Made by a program: the position numbers and the translations under genes. Below are positions 36,190 to 48,217 of a stretch of 64,000 nucleotides of DNA, piece after piece. The notes under the pieces were generated by a model, which saw only the letters and a list, made by a program, of their open reading frames with translations, had not been told where the DNA came from and did not search any database. The DNA is from Lingula anatina. Its lineage: Eukaryota; Brachiopoda; Lingulata; Lingulida; Lingulidae. Within the stretch, counting starts at the first letter, position 1; each line of letters opens with the position of its first letter. The stretch is from contig NW_019774181.1 in the NCBI RefSeq assembly GCF_001039355.2, forward strand, positions 1 through 64,000, in the 5' to 3' direction.

Positions 36190-37680
36190 AAAAGGACACC
36201 ACCCTCAGTATTGCACTTGACAAGTTCTACAAAATGCAAACAACCGTGGGTCTACAGCATTTACAGTTTGAAAATTAGGGAGAGTTTTCAGTTTTGCCAT
36301 TAGATTTTCTAATGGCTGCGTCTCCCGTGAAAATGCACTGATTGACCCCAAACTCTAGAAAATGAAAGAAGTCCCAAATTGTAACCCCCCACTGTAATAT
36401 GTGAGCTTAGGTCTGTGAAGTTTCTGAAAATTGGCACAAACAAATATTTTTTTATGCAAAAAATTCCTATTTTTAGAAAAAATTTTCCTGTTTGACCTTG
36501 AAATAAAGGTCAAAGGTCAAATCCAAGGGCATATTTGGAATCTTCACATATGACTTTTGATCAGCCCTCTGTAGAAAATTTTCCCATAATTCCTTCGGTT
36601 TAGGAGATATTTGGCATTGAATTTTCAAAAATTTTGACAAGGGTGCATTTCAAGGAGCGCCACGCCCAGGCCATTGCACCGACTGAGACAAAAAAACCAG
36701 GGGGTTCAAGTTGAGATTATATGTGATCTAAATCCAAGAGATGGGGACACAGGTCCTTTCGGTCTAGGAGGAGAAGCGGTAACGGTGACTTGTATCCGGC
36801 GCCAGAACGCGGAGCCGGCGGAGCAGACGGAGCCGCAGGAGCCGTACGAGACAGGTCGGGACTAAAACCATGAGTACCGCCAGCGTACACGCTGGTGGTA
36901 CTAATTACGGCATCAAGCACTGTTGACATAATAGGCTACACTCCGTCGTAAATATTTCCAAGCCATTCGTTGATTTTTGGACTATTTTAACCGACGAGAA
37001 GTTAAATGAATTCTTTAAATGTTTAAGTGCACAAACCTGTTCACGAACAATGAAGGGAGAGAGTTTTAACTAACGTGCATCTGTAAACGACTTACTTCGA
37101 ACTCCACCGCGCCATATTTGTTTCTCCTAGTGTACGAGTGCTATTTTAGGCAACGCACTCTGATTGGCTTAAACCTTGCGGTAGTCGTCTTCTCTTTTTT
37201 GGGGAGAGGACGTTCTCCAATACAGACTCGAATGTGAAATAATTAATTATTTTGATTGCCGTCTACCTCAAAGGCGAATTTTGGTTTAGATCGTGACCTT
37301 CATATATAAGAAAAAGTTTGGGATATGTTTTATTTTCCCTCATATCGGAAAGACCCCCTTTAACTATCTTCTATAATGGAACCTGAGTGTACTTGGTGCT
37401 ATGGTTCCTTACAGGCATGATGTAGAGAGGAAGATCCTCAATGTCATTTTTATCCAAATGTTCAAAGTTGAGTAAAGGAAAATGTTGATATGTATAACTT
37501 ATGTGCAGTTCGTTTGTGATATAGTGATGTCAGGTGACCTGAGTTAGCTGACCTTGTTTAATAGGTAAAGGTGACCCATTTAAGCACTACTTAATATCCC
37601 AAATACAGATCACGTATTTCGAATTTGGTGACCTTGGCTGACCATTCTCTTATTTCTTTTTCTCACACTAAACTTGAGCA
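36190..37680. other. No gene recognised; small CG-rich patch
   Basis: 36770-36860 is locally CG-rich ('gcggagccggcggagcagac') in an AT-rich setting, with no exon I can defend. The block 36480-36680 ('aaaggtcaaaggtcaaat', 'ggagatatttggcattgaat') looks like an interspersed repeat. Confidence 0.35.
36873..36902. repeat. 30-base inverted repeat (hairpin)
   Basis: 'agtaccgccagcgt', a 2-base spacer and 'acgctggtggtact' form a 14-bp stem with one mismatch. Role unknown. Confidence 0.75.
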
Positions 37681-37688
37681 TGCAGACA

Positions 37689-37690
<2 letters not shown>

Positions 37691-37737
<47 letters not shown>
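37691..37737. repeat. (GA)n microsatellite
   Basis: About 44 bases of GA. Confidence 0.95.
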
Positions 37738-37738
<1 letters not shown>

Positions 37739-38182
37739 TCATCTACAGATCTCATACAATTGAGCTCGGAGCTGAGAATTTGGTGATTTAAAAGCTGTAT
37801 TTGCATTTCAATTTTTTTCTTAAAAGGGAATTATTAACAACATGTGCACATTGCATGGTACACAAACACAATAACAAAAACAACATATGTCCTTCGTTTG
37901 TTTGTTTTCTATTGCGAAATACGAGATGGCTTGTTTAAACAGGCTCCTTTCTGGGAAATCGAGTGTTTGTAATTATTTTATCAAGGGTAGAATTACCCGA
38001 TATCTATAGAAATGTCTTTCAACTTGGAGTGAAATAAAAGAAGCCTTTATTCGGCCGTATCTATAGAATATTGAAAATGTTAACGTTATCTTCATACTGC
38101 TTGGGTGGAAAAAAAACTATGGTTATTCAAAGCTTGTAACTGTTCAGTAAGAGGGGGAAATGGAAATAGAAGCAGCCACTTG

Positions 38183-39828
38183 CACAGGGTTCATACTTAA
38201 TGTGGAATATTATTTTTTGGGAGTTTCTACAGAATATTTATTTTCTCTCTCACTATTTTAAATCCGAAACTGAGGTGTCACTCCATGTGTAGCCAGGTGT
38301 GTTAACTAATTACCACACGACTCTCGAAACAACTGATGCACGCAAATGCATATTCTGTGATCGGAAATGTGAGAGGTGGTATTTTCGGCAATTTCTGCCC
38401 TTGTATAAAAACGCATGGGCTTGGTCTTTGGAGTGTATTTCAAGAAGAAACAAAGGGATCGCCTTGAAACTTGACAGGTACATTAGAGAAGATATGTTTC
38501 GACAGCTAAGCAACGCAGCTTACTATGGGATTCTTGCTCTCAGAGAAAATGACCAGAAACGGGCAGCCATTGCCAGGCAATTCAGCATTTATCAGAGAAC
38601 CGTTGTAAAGTCCTCCAAAGAAATGCTACAAAAGGTGCACCTACTCCAGTACCTCGACCAGGATGTCCGCGTATCACAACAAGAAGACAGGATCGCCTTA
38701 TCCTTAGACTGCGCCGTGCTGGTCGTACAACAAGAACCTGTTTTCTCAGAAAAGAGTGGCAGAATGTCATTCAAACGCCCGTTTCAATGTCCCTCGTGAA
38801 CAAGAGATTACTGGAAGCCGGTTATTTTGCACGAAGACCAGTACGGAGAGCACTGTTTACAGCAGGTCATATACAGCAATGTCTGCAGTGGGATTGGGAC
38901 AACGTGCGTTTGCAGCCAAACCACTGGCATCACGTCATTTTCAGTTTCAGTGATGCATATAGAGAGTTTTTAGGATTGACTGTCGAATCTGTGTCCGCCA
39001 GCATGTGCGAGAGGCTGATCGTGTACTGCCTGGGGTGCAAGTAGGGGGTGGTAACGTCTCTGTTTGGGGAGCATTTCATGCTGGTGCACAAAACCAGTTG
39101 GTTTTTTAGGAGGCAACCTCAACCAGGATTCCTATAGAGACATTCTACAGCAAACAATGCTTCGATTTGTAAGAGTCATCTTCGGGAACAACTTTGTGCA
39201 CCAAAACGACTGCGCAACCCCACATCGAGCTCACAGAATCACAGATTTTCTTCAAAACCAATGGGCTCAGCAACTGCCCTGGCCTGCAAACTCCCCAGAT
39301 ATGAACCAATTGAAAATCTGTGGGCGGAATTAACTCACAGAACTAATAGCTATGGTCATCTGCCGGTAAATAGAGATGAACTGCGACAGGCAAGTATCAC
39401 TGCGTGGAATGATATCCCCATCCAAACTATGAAAAACTTGTCACAGGGTATGCTATGTAGGGTGAGGGCGTTGTAAGCAGCTGCTGGAGGTCATGTCCGC
39501 TGTTGATTACTTTTCATGATTACCTGTGATGAGCTCTTTGCCTGTGTAGCATATCACTATCCGGAGGCTATTTTCTTTTCTTTAATATATTAGCTTGAAG
39601 TTAATACTGACATCAAACTGTTGATATGGTTTTCTGGAGGTATTCTTTCCTTTTGAATGACATATCTTATGTCAGATTTGATATTATTGACCAAAATATC
39701 TCACAATAGAAGACTGGATATTTTTATCACTCAATGACTTCATTTTTTTATGAGTAAGGCAAAGAAAATTAAATCTGCACTTAAAAATAACAATGATAAA
39801 AAATTCCATATTAAGTATTAACCCAGTG
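38183..39828 (+). mobile_element. Tc1/mariner element inserted into a duplicated segment
   Basis: The ends are imperfect inverted repeats of ~27-35 bases: left 'cacagggttcatacttaatg' and right (reverse complement) 'cactgggttaatacttaata', both continuing 'tggaat'. The uninterrupted relative at 34030-34580 shows the site without it. 1646 bp, one broken transposase gene. I did not see an exact TA duplication. Confidence 0.8.
38485..39475 (+). pseudogene. Tc1-type transposase, frameshifted
   Basis: The first frame has LSNAAYYGILALRENDQKRA and IARQFSIYQRTV (helix-turn-helix). The next gives KRLLEAGYFARRPVRRALFT and HHVIFS, where the first catalytic Asp should follow. The next gives GGNLNQDSYRDIL, FVHQNDCATPHRAH (Asp displaced: HQNDCA for HQDNA) and LPWPANSPDMN. 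The last gives PIENLWAELTHRTNSYGHLP (catalytic Glu). At least three frame changes occur in about 1 kb. It is dead. Confidence 0.85.
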
Positions 39829-40033
39829 AATAGCACGTTGTGTTAGTCCGCCCATTTGACAAGTATTGTTTTCTATTGGCTGAACAGAAAATGTATCTGC
39901 TAGGAATGCCATTTCACTAATGCTTCTTCATTACAACGCTCAGAACAGTCCGTAAATCAAATTTGGGACACGCGTCTCTGACCGAACTCTTGAGTATTAG
40001 AGAACGGATTGGTCATTTACATGTAGCAAGGGN

Positions 40034-40238
40034 TATATGTACAGACACATCTGTGTCTGTACATAAAAACAAAAATGGCCTACGTTTTTTTAATTTTCAT
40101 CAGTTCTGTAAGTTTCAAGCCAAAAGGTAAAACAGTTTTCCACTGATCGTGTTATCGGTGAAAGTGTAGGCGATGGCGATGACAGATGCAGGTGACAACT
40201 ATTTGTACAGACACATCTGTGTCTTTGCATAAAAATGT
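40034..40238 (+). mobile_element. Pearl/Helentron-like fragment, copy 4, with two palindromic ends
   Basis: A palindrome with TGTACAGACACA arms lies at 40038-40063, right after the N at 40033. One partial monomer with 'gatcgtgttatcggtg' and a (GAT/GAC)n stretch follow, then a second, slightly decayed palindrome at 40204-40229. This may be two ends side by side or an assembly join. Confidence 0.55.
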
Positions 40239-40401
40239 TTATATTTCTATGGTGCTCAGGTAAAAGAGAAATTTAAGAAACCCATTTTTCAGTTTTTACC
40301 CCAAAATTGCAATTATGACGTCACCCTGAGATGACATGTGTAAATGTTAATTTAGTCACTAAACACTAAAGATTTATTTATTACCCAAAAGAATATATGT
40401 A

Positions 40402-40618
40402 AGACTGCATTCCCACAGATTTTAGATTGACCTATCCCCGTGGGGAGTCTCATTAGATTGCTGTCAGATTAGCCAGCTTAAATGTCTGTCCCGCCTACTA
40501 AAAGCTGTAAGGGGGTAATTATGTTTCGTGTGCGCTCGGCTGACAGCAATTTAGCATGAACACCCAGGGAGTTACGTCGATCCAGATGGATCAATCTAAA
40601 TCTGTGGGAACCCAGTCT
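40402..40618. mobile_element. MITE with AGACTG..TTCCCACAGATTTAGATTGA-type ends, copy 2
   Basis: The left end 'agactgcattcccacagat' is inverted at the right ('atctgtgggaacccagtct'). It is the same family as 24816-25014 in the opposite orientation, sharing 'ccagcttaaatgtctgtccc' and 'ctgacagcaatttagc'-type interior words. Confidence 0.75.
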
Positions 40619-40907
40619 AAGGCAGTAAATAAGGTGCTTTGGGTGAAGTGTGATAATCTTAAACTGACGATTAAAGCTCTGAGTAGCCTATGCTTATACA
40701 TAGCAATGAGAAATATAAATGCCAGTATTTTATATTTTTGAGATTTCTATCGTTTTAAATCAGCACAAAGATAGGTGCATAATTGAATAAGATGCAGAAA
40801 AACCCTCATTTTTGATATATGGATGATAATAAGCTTTAAGGGTTACAAAACCATCTTTACATACAAACTCTCCGATTTTGCTAATTTGTCAACATATGAT
40901 AACTTAC

Positions 40908-40956
40908 CTTCTCTGATAATTCCCTTTTGTTTAAGTCATATTCCAGCTCTTCCAAA
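40908..40956 (-). CDS. Short coiled-coil exon upstream of 35345-35497
   Basis: 49 bp between a strong acceptor (TTATTTCAG) and a strong donor (GTAAGT). The only open frame reads LEELEYDLNKRELSEK, with phase 2 in and phase 0 out. The end (..LSEK) matches the end of the signal-peptide exon (..KIKEK), and the phase fits the next coiled-coil exon once its A-run deletion is corrected. Short but well framed; it could still be chance. Confidence 0.4.
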
Positions 40957-40997
40957 CTGAAATAATAAAGAAAATAAACAATACGGTATGTATCAGT

Positions 40998-43193
40998 GTT
41001 CTCCACGACCTGTTTTTAGGTGGCGCAGCGCCACCTTATCTCGATGCTGCGCCACCTTATGCGATCTTGCGCCACCTAATATGAGTGTCCCGCCACCTTA
41101 TATTTCAAGCATTGAGAAGATCTTAATAATAATAAATATTTTCTGGTAGAAATATAAGATATTAAACTTCATTTTGTATAGCTTGACTGTCGTTTTTGCA
41201 TCCGTTCAACGCGATATCAATTAAACACTGCAGCCGACAGTAGTCGGGCAGTCTCAAAACAGATGACAAGTTTACCCCATAATGCGTATTTCATGAGTAC
41301 ATGTATTTAGCGAGCGTCAGGTTCCATTCTGGCAACTCTACCTCTCCGAGACAGATACCACAAGATACTCAGTTTTTCTCATTAGAATCTCATACAGTGG
41401 ATTTACAGACCTGGTGATCATCGGTTAGTAATAACGAATATAATCATAACAAGCACAAGCAAATACGGCACTTTACGGAACAGTTTACTGTGCTGTTCAT
41501 CTCCCCGTAAAACAAATTTATTACTACAATAATCAAAGGGAATGATTCCCATTTTTTCAAAGATCTGAAGAATGAAAAACCTACTATGTGAAACTTTCAA
41601 AGAAATCTGCCGACTACTACCGACTATAACTACAAAAGTACCTCAAAATGTAGATGTTAGCATGCCGTCGAAGCAGAGCTCGTCGACTTCCGTTTTTTAA
41701 TAGTGCGGAGATTCACCTTCAACAGACAAAATCAAGGATACGCCCTAAAACAACTGGTGAGATAAAGGCTTTCGAACCAGTAGCCTAATTTCGAAGGGAA
41801 GTTTACGTTCTTCGGTTGTTTAAGCGTGGCTTCGGCATGAACCAGGAGAAGGTAAGTTATAAAATTTCATATATTTCGTCGTATCATGTGTCATTACTCG
41901 CAGAAATCTATACACAGGTAGAAGGTAACATTAGAACAAAACACTTTGTAGTAATTGATGTCGTTTTTAATTCAGTAGTATTTTTGTCGTAATGCTGATA
42001 GAAATGTGTGATGAAAAACGTGGTGTAATCACGTAGACAGTTTTATCTAGATTTAACTAGTTTCAGTCATGTGCTCTTGTTTGTGCCAAGTAGCCATGCT
42101 TTGCAATAGGCTGAATCTGCCAAGTGCTCTTATTAGTCCCGCCTTTATACCTTTTAGGGCGATGGCAATCACGTACACACAGTATGATGTACTAACTCTT
42201 TGTACATCGTCAAACGTGAGCATTGACGTTATCCCCGGGTATGATCTGTCATTAATATTTTAGAAGAATAAGAGAAGCTACATCGAGACTTTCGAACAGA
42301 TTGTGCATTAAAATATCAATAAAAGGTAAGTACAGTCACAAACGTCTATATCAGTGTGTCAACACAGAGAGGAGGGGGGGTGGCATACAACGATATACAT
42401 GTATGTGTTCGACGGAAGATCGTTGCGTCGTTAAATTGTATTGCTAATTGCAAATAATTAATGTTTAGAGAAATGCAAGTTTTCAGGTGTTCTTTGTTTG
42501 TTGCTTATCTTGCAAAGTAAGTCTTTAGTTATTATTATTGTATTTTCTTTCTTTTTCGCCGCAGCTGGCATCAGATCATTACCAAGCAATCATAAACCAG
42601 AACAGCTTCATGGTGCGGGGACCACAGTAGTCTCAACCCTGCCAAATGAATAAAAATTTGCAGGATATAGGTCAATGCCTTGTAATTCAGGTAAATTCAA
42701 AAATAAAAGTGGTCAGTTGTAATCCTTCTTAGTCTGTCTTTACTCTGGAAGACTTGAGTCTAATATTTGTGATTAAATGACAAAACATAAAAGGGATTTT
42801 CCCACATTTGCTACAATATTCCAATAAAATGCATTTTTTCTCTCTGCATGTTCTTCAATAACATTTCATGCAATATTCAATCTGATGGATTTAATATGTG
42901 TTGCAATCTTAAATTGGTAATTTTTGGTAACACCATGGTCTTTTAAAAAATGACTACATAAGGACCTCAACATCTCTTTTAAAAATGGGCAGTGAAAATG
43001 ATTTCCAAATACTTTAGCTTGTTGGCATCTAAAATTGCTTAAAATGTAGGAAATTGCACCAATTTTTTCAAAAATTTCCCAGGGGAACATGCCCCCGGAC
43101 CCCCCTAGCATGGCAAGTGCCTGCGGTGCTCGCTTGCTAGGACCCACACCAAAATCACACTCCCCCACCTTATAATTTTGAATTGTGGAGAAC
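40998..43193. mobile_element. Possible 2.2 kb DNA element with GTTCTCCAC ends and CGCCACCTTAT repeats
   Basis: GTTCTCCAC at 40998 is inverted as GTGGAGAAC ending at 43193. Inside the left end the word CGCCACCTTAT (or one-base variants) occurs four times (41027-41101), and CCCACCTTATA lies inside the right end. 43080-43140 has the 'catgcccccggacccccc' type of block common in marine invertebrate repeats. No transposase was found. Confidence 0.45.
41837..42654 (+). ncRNA. Candidate small spliced transcript, three exons and AATAAA
   Basis: ATG AAC CAG GAG AAG ends at 41851 before donor GTAAGT. Exon 2 (42264-42325) lies between acceptor TTTTAG and donor GTAAGT. Exon 3 starts at 42565 after a long pyrimidine tract and CGCAG, with AATAAA at 42649-42654. 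With exon 2 the peptide is MNQEKKNKRSYIETFEQIVH (20 residues, stop 42309-42311). Skipping exon 2 gives a 26-residue peptide starting MNQEKLASDH. It could equally be a non-coding RNA of the surrounding element. Splice signals are good; coding evidence is weak. Confidence 0.3.
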
Positions 43194-43199
43194 CATGTG

Positions 43200-45640
43200 T
43201 GTAAGGGTTGGAGACTACTGGTCAGGAAATCTGGTGGGGAACCGACTGCTGCACAAATTTTCATGCAATAAGACTCCTGTTAACAGTTCAGAATTGAAAT
43301 CAGAATTGTTTTTCCACAGAACATGCTCAGCATGGGCATGACGGGTTAAGAAGTGCAGGGAGGGAAATGGGAATGAAAATGGTCGGAGGCTGTAATTAGG
43401 TCAAGGTCTGAAAATTTCGCTGTGAAAGTATATGGAGCAGCCTCCCAACACCAGCCTCGTTTTGAAATCCACCCCGAAAATGGCGACCTTCACCTAATAC
43501 AGCCTCCGACGATGTATCTCTAGAAAGTTCAGCATATCACCTTTCTGGTGCAAATGTAAGATTATTTTTATGATCTAGAACCCAAATACGATCTCAAGGA
43601 GGTTTACTATGCTTAACAGGAGATCTATATATTTGTCCATTTCGGTCCATTTCGCTCCATTTCTATCCATTTCTACATTTTAAAGGACCCGCGCTCTCTT
43701 TTTTTTACATTTAGTGCTAGATTGTTCACTTTCGTCATTTGTCGGTGTTTTTCGTTTAAGAGGCTCTGGCGGCTTTGCCACACCAGGCAAAAACCTCCAC
43801 ATCGCTATAAAATTGTAAGATAAGTTGAACTAATTCAATTCACACTCTAAATGTAGTTTTGATTTAATTTCCAATAAGAAAATATTTCAGCAGCATGCAA
43901 ACGGCCCTAACGGGAAAAGTAACGTTTCTTGTAAAATCTTGAATGTACTTATAAGCTATTGACATCGAAAAAGACCAGAAACCATTTTAAGAATAATATT
44001 TACCCTTCAAAACTACAAAACAGCACTCAAGTAAATTAGTATTTTTACCGAAAAGGTTTGTTGCGTATGTAGCTTTTCAATCCTCGAGGCTCCGCTACTT
44101 CATACGGCGCGAATGCTGTGGTAATATCTGATTGGTCAAAATTGACAGTCTGATGCAAGAGGTCAGGTCGCATGCAAATAACGTCTGACGTGTTCGGAAG
44201 CGTCATTAAAATAGGTCAACACATCTGAAACTCGCGTAGTTTTCGATGCAGACAAAATTGGGAGCGGATTTTATTTAAAAAAGGAAAAATATCTAAGGAC
44301 AAGTAAAAACCCCGTATATTTCTCATGTTGCCGCTGCTTATAGAGCAGTCGCCCGTTTGGACCAGTTACTGAGATTGGCACTCGCCAATGCGTTTTAGCG
44401 GTCGCATTTGGCGACTGGCGACCGCCCATTTCCCTCCCTGGAAGTGGCTGAAGGTGTTCCATGAAACCCAAAGCATTTTCTTCCACACTAATCAAGCAAG
44501 AGATAGAAACTGGCCACACCTAGTCACATTCAATAGAAATAACATACTAAGTACAAAAGTCAAACGAAGTATGTCTGAAACACATACGGAGTACATGTTA
44601 ACATGGCAGATCTAGAGCAAATGTTTACCGCTAAATTTGGACCCCCAACTACTTTCTCAAGAACAGTTACATAGGAAGCTGGGGGTAGAATAGCACTGAT
44701 AGCAAACTTCTGATCAATTGGTTTCTCTTCCTCACTTCATTTTCATTTTTGTCATGCAGTGCACCAACAAAGTATTTTAAGGTTCAACGACGTAATTTTT
44801 CCTAACAAAAGACCATGCCATGTGTACTGTGAGCAACTGATAGTAAAGAAACTGAGCATAAAGCTGATAAAACACAAAAAGCATGAACACGTGTTGCAGC
44901 CATTTTGTCGTGTAAGTATCACAAGAATAATTTAAATAAAACTATTAATTACAACATATACGGAATCCCCCAACCTCAACGAGTCACAAAATAGTATCTG
45001 TGAGACAAACTGAGGTCAATCAATTATGTATAATTAGCTGGGAACTCCTCCTGATTTTTTTATCCCATCTCCTTTCGAATGAAGTAAAATATATTGTCAA
45101 GAAAAGAAACAACATTTTCCTTATATTTACACATTTCGAGTCAGCTTGAAAATTCGTCAGACATAAGGACTGAAGATACATGATTTTTTAATGATCCAAG
45201 ACGAATTTGTCTGACATGTCCGATACCTTAAGTCTGTAAGACGGTCACTGTTGAAAGTTTTTTGCAGGTTCTAGTGCTTTGGTGTCTGCACAGAGACTAT
45301 AATCTCGAAAGGTACAAATTCTTGTAAATTTTCACATAAGTTCAAATTTTAGCTTTATTTTTTCTCTCTTCAAACTTTCAAGCACTTTAACCAATGAGAA
45401 TGAGAGTACAGAAAATTCCACCCTAGCAATTGACCCAAGAAGACACTTGGATGGCATTTGGTTTCATGTAAAAATCATCATTAAATACTCAGAGTAACCA
45501 CACAGTTTAATTCCGGAAATATACTGAAAATCAAATAGTTATATTATATGGTGAGGGGTGGCTGCAAATGTGCTGATTCTTCTGCATATTTCGATTACCA
45601 GTGGATCTGAAATAGTACTTTATAAAACATTGAGCTTCTT
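43200..45640. other. No gene recognised
   Basis: 2.4 kb without a supportable gene. The stretch 44370-44430 carries repeated GCGACCGC/GCGGTCGC and TTGGCGA words in both orientations ('ggcgactggcgaccgcc') that look like a repeat end. Confidence 0.4.
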
Positions 45641-45642
45641 AC

Positions 45643-45695
45643 CTTTTCGTCAACTGCGGCTTGATAAGCAGAGCTTCTGCTGTCTTACCGGGCAT
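45643..45695 (-). CDS. Tentative first exon of the upstream coiled-coil module
   Basis: From ATG 45695 it reads MPGKTAEALLIKPQLTK and ends with AG before donor GTAAGA (phase 2), which fits the phase-2 start of the exon at 40908-40956. Upstream in frame, without a Met, is a hydrophobic stretch NRVILTAIVLTVIS that could be a membrane anchor if another exon precedes it. Supported only by phase agreement and one donor. Confidence 0.2.
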
Positions 45696-45699
45696 TTTA

Positions 45700-46964
45700 G
45701 TGCGAGAAATAACTGTAAGCACGATTGCTGTAAGTATGACTCTGTTGGTCGCCTTCTTTTCGGTCAAGATTTTCCCGCTACCTTTTGGGCGAGTTTATTG
45801 AAAGAGGTAAGGCATTATCTATGTGTTAAATCATTTTAATATTCACCAATGAAAAGAATAGCCATCAACAAATACTGAATACATATTTTATTTAAGAAAT
45901 GTATAAATAAGCAGATTTGTATATTTCTATGTAAAACACGTCGAAAAAGTTGACTACCTTTGTATACCGACCCCCGCCTTCCTCATTGTTTGATGTCAAG
46001 GTCACCTCAAATGTCACCGCGAGCAAATTGTGGTAGTCAAGTTCGTGGCGCCTCTCTAACGCATCCTTATAGATCTATAGACTGTACGCGAAGCATTACA
46101 GGGCTAGTTCATTTCCATACACGGAGCTACTAATTGAAAGTTTTTAAATATACATTGATTACAAGGCAAAAATTTAAGTGAAAACTATATGCGTTTCCTC
46201 TAGGCCCCACCATTTCAATTAAAATAGCATATTCCCCGACTCAAGCGTTGAATCTAATCGTGTCTTTATTGAAAATAGACACCGTGAATGATAGAATAAT
46301 TTCATAAAATTAAAACAGGTGGAACACAATATAAAAAAATGGAACATTGACTTTTTTGTATCAAGGGATTGAAACTTTTTTCCTTTTCCACTTAGGGGTC
46401 ATCCAATTTTGTTATCAGTAGGGGCCTATAATAGGCCTACGTCTGGTGAATTTGCCAACCTAAGTTGATAGCCTAAAGTAGCAGCAGCGATTTGGGAATG
46501 AAAACTGTAATATCGATTTCAAAAAGATCTCCCAAACCTGAAAAACGTTTTAAAGCCTACTCAAGTCTGTGATATCATAGGGTAGGGCTCCCCTGCGCCG
46601 GAAACCGATCCGTATCTCACACCAATGTAGGCCTACCAAGAAGTGAGATTTGCGATTAACGCTTCGCCACTCTGTTTGCAGAGGTCTGGTGAATAAAGCA
46701 TCAAAAATAAGTTTTTGAACAAAAAGTGATGGCTTTTATTGCAATAATATCAACACTATTACTTTACAATAAACAGTTACTAAAACAGCTGAAACCTTCG
46801 TTTCTAATACGAAAATTTACCCATTCTATCAAGGTATTTATTTTTTTAATTTTCTATGATACAAAAAAAGCTAAATGTATATCTTTCTGTGTCACCAGAG
46901 ATTTAGAAAAAAGTTGAATTCCCGAATATATCTTTAACGTCATTTCTCACTTTTCTGTTTTCTT

Positions 46965-46965
<1 letters not shown>
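45700..46965. other. No gene recognised
   Basis: Short open frames only. No domain, RNA or repeat end is supported. Confidence 0.4.

Positions 46966-46966
<1 letters not shown>

Positions 46967-47004
<38 letters not shown>
46967..47004. repeat. (CA)n microsatellite
   Basis: About 36 bases of CA followed by TATATA, immediately left of the TIR element at 47012. Confidence 0.95.
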
Positions 47005-47011
<7 letters not shown>

Positions 47012-47931
47012 CGTCCACGATACTGGGTAACAGCAGTGGGTGATCATCTTTGAAAGTCTGTCAAAATATTCCTTTGCGTTGGATTTAATACAATGGAGGT
47101 GCTTTCATGTGAAAGGGGATAGATTTGTCTTAAACTTTTAATTCTTAGTCAAAAATGACGCTAAAACAGCGATTAAATCTGGGTCACAGACAAACATGTA
47201 GGCCCCTACCAGTCCGATTTGCAGCTATACATTATGGAAGAGAAAACTCTCAGAATAGTATTTTCATTTTTTTTCCTCAGGGATCTCATCTCAGGGATCA
47301 TTTACGGCACACTCACTAGAAAAAAAAAACAAAAACAAAAATTTGATGGATGCAGAAAACGGGTTGTTGTGCGTTACTATCGTTTCCGTTTTCAACTTCA
47401 TTACAAAGCATTATCTCCCATACACGCGAACTATACAAATCGTTCGAATTCGGGATTAAAATTCCTAATAGACACTCTGCTTTTCATAAAACAACAATGT
47501 GTAAGGAAATCCTGACATCTCAGCGTTTAATCATAGATGTTGTGACCCAACTCTGTGTCGTTTCCTCCAGACTCGCGCAACAACGAAACCACAGCTAGCC
47601 TAGCGTGTTGTTTCGTTTCCCCATTCAGATTCGGCCCAGAGTGGAAATTTTCATTCATGATGTAATGACCCGATCACATGAATATTAAATGAGACTAATT
47701 AAATTTGCTATAGGCCTACTCGGTTCCCACTTCTTGGCGTGCTTTCCCAACTCTGTGAAGTTAGTGTAGGCCTACTCTTTCCTAATAATTTCTGTATGTG
47801 TGAAATGTTATTTTTTCCAAAATTAATGAATATAAAGCAAAATACGATGAGCATTCTAAACAGAAAGCGTGCTCACAAGATCGGCGCCATATTTGCCCAT
47901 GTCCCAATGTTGTTACCCAGTATCGTGGACG
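47012..47931. mobile_element. 920-bp TIR element with 21-bp perfect inverted ends
   Basis: 'cgtccacgatactgggt' plus AACA (47012-47032) is inverted without mismatch at 47911-47931. The interior has no transposase and also holds an inner inverted pair ('aacaacgaaac' at about 47579 and 'gttgtttcgtt' at about 47609). Non-autonomous. Confidence 0.85.
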
Positions 47932-48217
47932 TGCAGATATATTTATATTGAGAAAGAGTGTCAGTGACTAATAATTTATAGTCCATAAGTACTGTTTTTT
48001 TAGACCTGCTCAAGTTTTTTTACCCTGGATTTGTTTTTATATTGTTATTATATTAGACAAATTCCCTTAAATGTAGAATGCAAGAACATATTCAAATTGT
48101 AAACACTTATAAAAAAGCGAACATAACATATTTAATAGAAAATACTGCCAAATATTTCCCTTTACTAACAAAAAATAAATAATTAGTAAAATGCCGTTCT
48201 GAATATAATAATCATAT

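Noticed and set aside
42866-43264. 132-residue minus frame
   Set aside because: It runs across repeat sequence, including the 'catgcccccggacccccc' block, and shows no domain; probably chance.
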